A DNA stretch of 64,000 nucleotides from Candidatus Obscuribacterales bacterium (GTDB lineage Bacteria > Cyanobacteriota > Vampirovibrionia > Obscuribacterales > Obscuribacteraceae): contig JACKCM010000006.1 of assembly GCA_020634035.1 (NCBI GenBank), positions 434,001 to 498,000 of the forward strand, written 5' to 3'. Positions 61,272 to 64,000 of the stretch are shown in pieces. The stretch's first letter is position 1, and the number at the start of each line of letters is the position of its first letter. The notes under the pieces were generated by a model. That model did not search any database, was not told the origin of the DNA, and worked only from the letters and a program-made list of their open reading frames with translations. A program made the translations under genes and the position numbers.

Positions 61272-62465
61272 CTACTTCTCCGGCAGACTGTGGCGCAGGA
61301 CCCGCAATGCGTTGCCGCCCATGATCTTTTCTATATCGGCATTGGAGAAACCTTGCTTCAATAATTCGTCGGTTATCAAAGAGACCCTGGCAGTATCGAA
61401 AGGTACTGTCACCGCTCCGTCATAGTCGGACCCGAGAGCTACATGGTCAATGCCTGCCAGCTTGACCACATAACTAATCGCTTTGACTATCGACCCGACA
61501 TCGCAGCCACAGGTGGCGGTTTTCCAGTATCCGATGCCCACAACCCCGCCTGTTTTAGCCACACCCAGGATTTCACTATCGGTCAAATTGCGCTCGTTAT
61601 TACAAGTCCCTTTCACTCCGGTATGTGATACCACTACCGGTTTCTCAGCAATCGCCAGGACATCTTTGATAACGGCATGAGAAGCATGAGCAAGATCCAC
61701 GATCATCGACTTCTGTTGCATCAAGACAACCAGCTTCTTTCCATCATCTGTCAGACCATACTTCTTTACGCCATGGGCAGAGCCTGCCATTTCGTTATCA
61801 AAGAAGTGAGACAAGCCTATCAATCTGATACCGTGGTCATAGAAAACATCTAGATTGGCTACCTTGCCCTCCATGGCATGGGCGCCCTCTATACCTAAAA
61901 TCCCAGCGGTTACTTTAGAATCTTGTTTGCGCCGCTCCAGATATTTGTCGAGGTCCTGGACACTGCGTATAACAGTCAGCTTCCCAGAAGAGGCATCGGC
62001 CACTCTCTGCAACTTGTCTGCTTGATACAATGTCCGCCCCACCAGACTGTTATAGGTAGCGGGAGGCCACCCCTGACCAATCGCCAGCGCGGTTATTTTG
62101 TCACTGTCTGCGGTATTGCTTTTGATGTTCATACCCTCCGGGACTTTGGTGACGATGGTAAAAACCTGAACCGCCACATTGCCCTCTATAAGCCTCGGAA
62201 CATCAACATGACCCCTGTCATTGCGGACTAGCAGGTCCCTGTTCCATAACAGAGAATCAGCGTGCAAATCCACGATAGTTAGTTTTTTGTGCAGAGCCAG
62301 AGCGCGAGCAGATGTGCTTTTCTTCGTCCCAGATATTCTGTTGAAGTTCTCGTCAACTTTGCGACTTAAAATGCTACCGCCGATAGCTATGACGAAAGCA
62401 ACTCCGAGGAACCCAACGAGCACCAGAACCGCAACTACTCTCAAGGAGAACTTCTTATCTTTCAT
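61272..62465 (-). CDS. Membrane-anchored dipeptidase (peptidase M19)
   Basis: 397 residues. A signal anchor at about 8-32 (VVAVLVLVGFLGVAFVIAIG) places the catalytic domain outside. M19 motifs: VDLHADSLLWN (first zinc ligands H, D), GIEGAHAMEGK (bridging E), VDLAHASHAVIKDV and VVSHTGVKG (His ligands) and LGSDYDG. The family cleaves dipeptides, including those with D-residues. It overlaps the histone-deacetylase-fold gene by 11 nt. Confidence 0.92.
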   Translation of the reverse strand: MKDKKFSLRVVAVLVLVGFLGVAFVIAIGGSILSRKVDENFNRISGTKKSTSARALALHKKLTIVDLHADSLLWNRDLLVRNDRGHVDVPRLIEGNVAVQVFTIVTKVPEGMNIKSNTADSDKITALAIGQGWPPATYNSLVGRTLYQADKLQRVADASSGKLTVIRSVQDLDKYLERRKQDSKVTAGILGIEGAHAMEGKVANLDVFYDHGIRLIGLSHFFDNEMAGSAHGVKKYGLTDDGKKLVVLMQQKSMIVDLAHASHAVIKDVLAIAEKPVVVSHTGVKGTCNNERNLTDSEILGVAKTGGVVGIGYWKTATCGCDVGSIVKAISYVVKLAGIDHVALGSDYDGAVTVPFDTARVSLITDELLKQGFSNADIEKIMGGNALRVLRHSLPEK

Positions 62466-63561
62466 CCGCTCTTATATTTTTGCCGTCGAACTTTCGCAGT
62501 ATCGCACAAATGGAATCAGCCTGGGCAGAGGCAGAGTCTTTGCTATACCCACCCGCTAGAACCATGGCGATAGGAATATCATATTTTCTGGCCGTACTGA
62601 CCACAAAGAGATCACGCTCTACCAGTTGCTCTGGACTGACCCGCATATTCGACAGAGGATCGCTCTCCAGCACGTCAGCCCCGGCATTATAAAAAATGAT
62701 ATCCGGCTTTACTTCTTCGATTACCGGAGGCAGCTTCTCTTTCAATACTTTCAGATAATAGTTCCCGGGAACTCCCTTCTCGAATGGGACAGAAAAATCT
62801 TCAGCCACTTTAGGATACGGGTAGATAGAATCGTCGAAAAAATCAAGCACATAGGTGTCGGTCTGCCCGGCAGACACATTGGCGAATCCGTTGCCCTGAT
62901 GAGCGTCGGTGTCGACTATCAAGGCTTTCCTTATCAAGCCCTCATTGCGGAGAGTCGCTATCGAAGCAGGTACATCACAGTAGACACAGAAGCCCCCACC
63001 GCAATCATGATCGGCATGATGATAGCCGCCACCGATATTGATGGCAAGTCCGCTATTTAATGCGGTTCGCCCTGCCAAAAGCGTTCCGCCGGCGCCATAG
63101 CGCATTCCTCTTAAAATTCGCCAATCCAGAATCTGAGGCGGTATCACCGAAGCCACCGGGATTTCTAAAATCTCTGCCACGGTCCGGCTGTCTTTCAAAG
63201 AGCCTAGATACTTTTGAGAGTGAACCAACTTTAGAGTAGATGCCGGCATTTCTTCCGGGCAAAAGAAATCATCCGGCTTTCTGAGACCTTTGTGGATAAT
63301 CGCTTCTTTTATCTTTCTATATTTGCAGCCATCGAAAGGATGCAGACGCTCCATTCCAAAAGCCGTGATGTTGTATCGAGGGCTATAAACCAGAGCAACT
63401 TTTGTGCCACCACTCTGCTCTAGACTCTGCTCCTGTTTGGTGTAAGAGAACTCTTCCCACAGAACAATCCCGGCAAAAACAAAAATGACAAAGCCGAAGA
63501 TCGCGAAAGCAGGCTTCAGATACCTATGTAGACACCTATGCAACTTCCCAGGCAGTGTCAC
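62455..63561 (-). CDS. Membrane-anchored histone-deacetylase-fold deacetylase
   Basis: 368 residues. An N-terminal signal anchor (about 14-33, AFAIFGFVIFVFAGIVLWEE) precedes an arginase/HDAC-fold domain: GGYHHADHDCGGGFCVYCDV (His pair), VDTDAHQGNG (zinc ligands D and H), AGADVLESDPL (third ligand) and LAGGYSKDS (active-site Tyr). The usual second His in DxHHG is Q. Characterised relatives are histone, acetylpolyamine and AcuC-type deacetylases in the cytoplasm; here the domain would lie outside the membrane. It overlaps the S1-like gene by 4 nt and the M19 gene by 11 nt. Confidence 0.88.
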   Translation of the reverse strand: MTLPGKLHRCLHRYLKPAFAIFGFVIFVFAGIVLWEEFSYTKQEQSLEQSGGTKVALVYSPRYNITAFGMERLHPFDGCKYRKIKEAIIHKGLRKPDDFFCPEEMPASTLKLVHSQKYLGSLKDSRTVAEILEIPVASVIPPQILDWRILRGMRYGAGGTLLAGRTALNSGLAINIGGGYHHADHDCGGGFCVYCDVPASIATLRNEGLIRKALIVDTDAHQGNGFANVSAGQTDTYVLDFFDDSIYPYPKVAEDFSVPFEKGVPGNYYLKVLKEKLPPVIEEVKPDIIFYNAGADVLESDPLSNMRVSPEQLVERDLFVVSTARKYDIPIAMVLAGGYSKDSASAQADSICAILRKFDGKNIRADER

Positions 63562-64000
63562 TGCGAGTCATCGCCCCGGGGATTCAAATGAAGCAATCTA
63601 TCTGATAACAGCAGACGCTTCTTGTCCATACAGACAAACTGAGCCTTTACCTCGTTGCCGATTTCGAATTTATTCTCAGAGGGTAAAAACCCGTGCAGCT
63701 TGTCTTTTACAACGACCACAGTATAGCCATCCGGCCCGCGGCCAACGATGCGGCAGATCAAAACCTGACCGGGCTTATAGGGAGAAGTAGAATAAGACGA
63801 GGAGCCGTCTTCGAGTTCACTATCTTCACTGATCTCACTGCTCTGATGGAGTTGAACCGGTCCTTGTTCGATACTAGCCGGACGCTTGGGTTGGATTTGA
63901 CTAACTTTTCCGGCAGCACCGGCGGTAAATCTCTCGGAGAGCAAAACTCGATTCTTGTCCATACAGACAAACTGAGCCAAAACCTCTTTGCCAGGTTCGT
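63558..64000 (-). CDS. S1-like repeat protein, cut by the window edge
   Basis: The frame is open to the right edge, so the start is beyond the window. Two copies of a repeat are seen: EPGKEVLAQFVCMDKNRVLLSER and EIGNEVKAQFVCMDKKRLLLSDR, each likely the last strands of an S1/OB-type beta barrel (GQVLICRIVGRGPDGYTVVV, LHGFLPSENKFEIGNEV). S1 domains bind RNA. The stop overlaps the HDAC-fold gene start by 4 nt, so they are coupled. Confidence 0.75.
   Translation of the reverse strand, partial: EPGKEVLAQFVCMDKNRVLLSERFTAGAAGKVSQIQPKRPASIEQGPVQLHQSSEISEDSELEDGSSSYSTSPYKPGQVLICRIVGRGPDGYTVVVVKDKLHGFLPSENKFEIGNEVKAQFVCMDKKRLLLSDRLLHLNPRGDDSQ

Noticed and set aside
1..64000. CRISPR array or rRNA operon
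   Set aside because: No regularly spaced repeats of CRISPR type and no rRNA sequence were seen by reading; the only phased repeats are the three hip operators.
1..64000. Selenoprotein gene in the window
   Set aside because: I did not find a gene split by an in-frame TGA with a matching continuation; a full six-frame search for SECIS elements would settle this.

Overview
The window is a gene-dense bacterial chromosome segment (about 50% GC) with many TTG and GTG starts, short intergenic gaps and 1-4 nt gene overlaps. Two eukaryotic-type Ser/Thr kinases, many TPR proteins, a TPR-CHAT protein, WG repeats, a SpoIID protein, bacterial-PH-like membrane proteins and repeated local gene duplication suggest a non-photosynthetic relative of cyanobacteria (Vampirovibrionia/'Melainabacteria', perhaps Obscuribacterales). 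That placement is an inference from gene style; no marker gene here proves it.

Layout. 0-6.6 kb: a selenocysteine tRNA (UCA anticodon), a XerC/D-type recombinase with a linker insertion, a TPR protein, a Ser/Thr kinase with TPR tail, and a class A penicillin-binding protein. 6.7-15.9 kb: a coupled nucleoside transporter/CstA pair, two related PH-like membrane proteins, a protein built from four GspE/MshE-N-like repeats, and several small membrane proteins. 16-20 kb: inorganic pyrophosphatase, a hipBA module with three operator-like sites at exact 49-bp spacing, a three-gene XRE/zeta-kinase/small-protein module, and tRNA-Pro(UGG). 20-37 kb: zinc-ribbon/SH3 envelope protein, class II aldolase, histidine phosphatase, GNAT, YtpQ-like protein, TPR-CHAT protein, OmpR-type regulator, SpoIID protein, and a second kinase with an LRR-like sensor.

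37-64 kb is more accessory. It holds a 1001-residue LysM protein with a papain-like C-H-N triad and a smaller homologue 17 kb away, a stand-alone Clp-N protein, WG-repeat and lipoprotein genes, and a run of unknown and immunity-like genes. Among them are two paralogues that look like degenerate sigma-70 factors, three tandem small membrane paralogues, and two 665-residue tandem paralogues that share a nearly identical 5' end. The right end is a coupled operon on the minus strand: an S1-like repeat protein cut by the window edge, a membrane-anchored histone-deacetylase-fold enzyme, and a membrane-anchored M19 dipeptidase.

Common themes are envelope construction (PBP1A, SpoIID, SH3, LysM), scavenging of nucleosides and peptides (CNT, CstA, M19), kinase/TPR signalling, toxin-antitoxin modules, and paralogue growth by local duplication. 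The strongest candidates for something new are the paired sigma-like proteins, the C-H-N protease-like pair, the four-repeat GspE-N-like protein and the phased hip operators.
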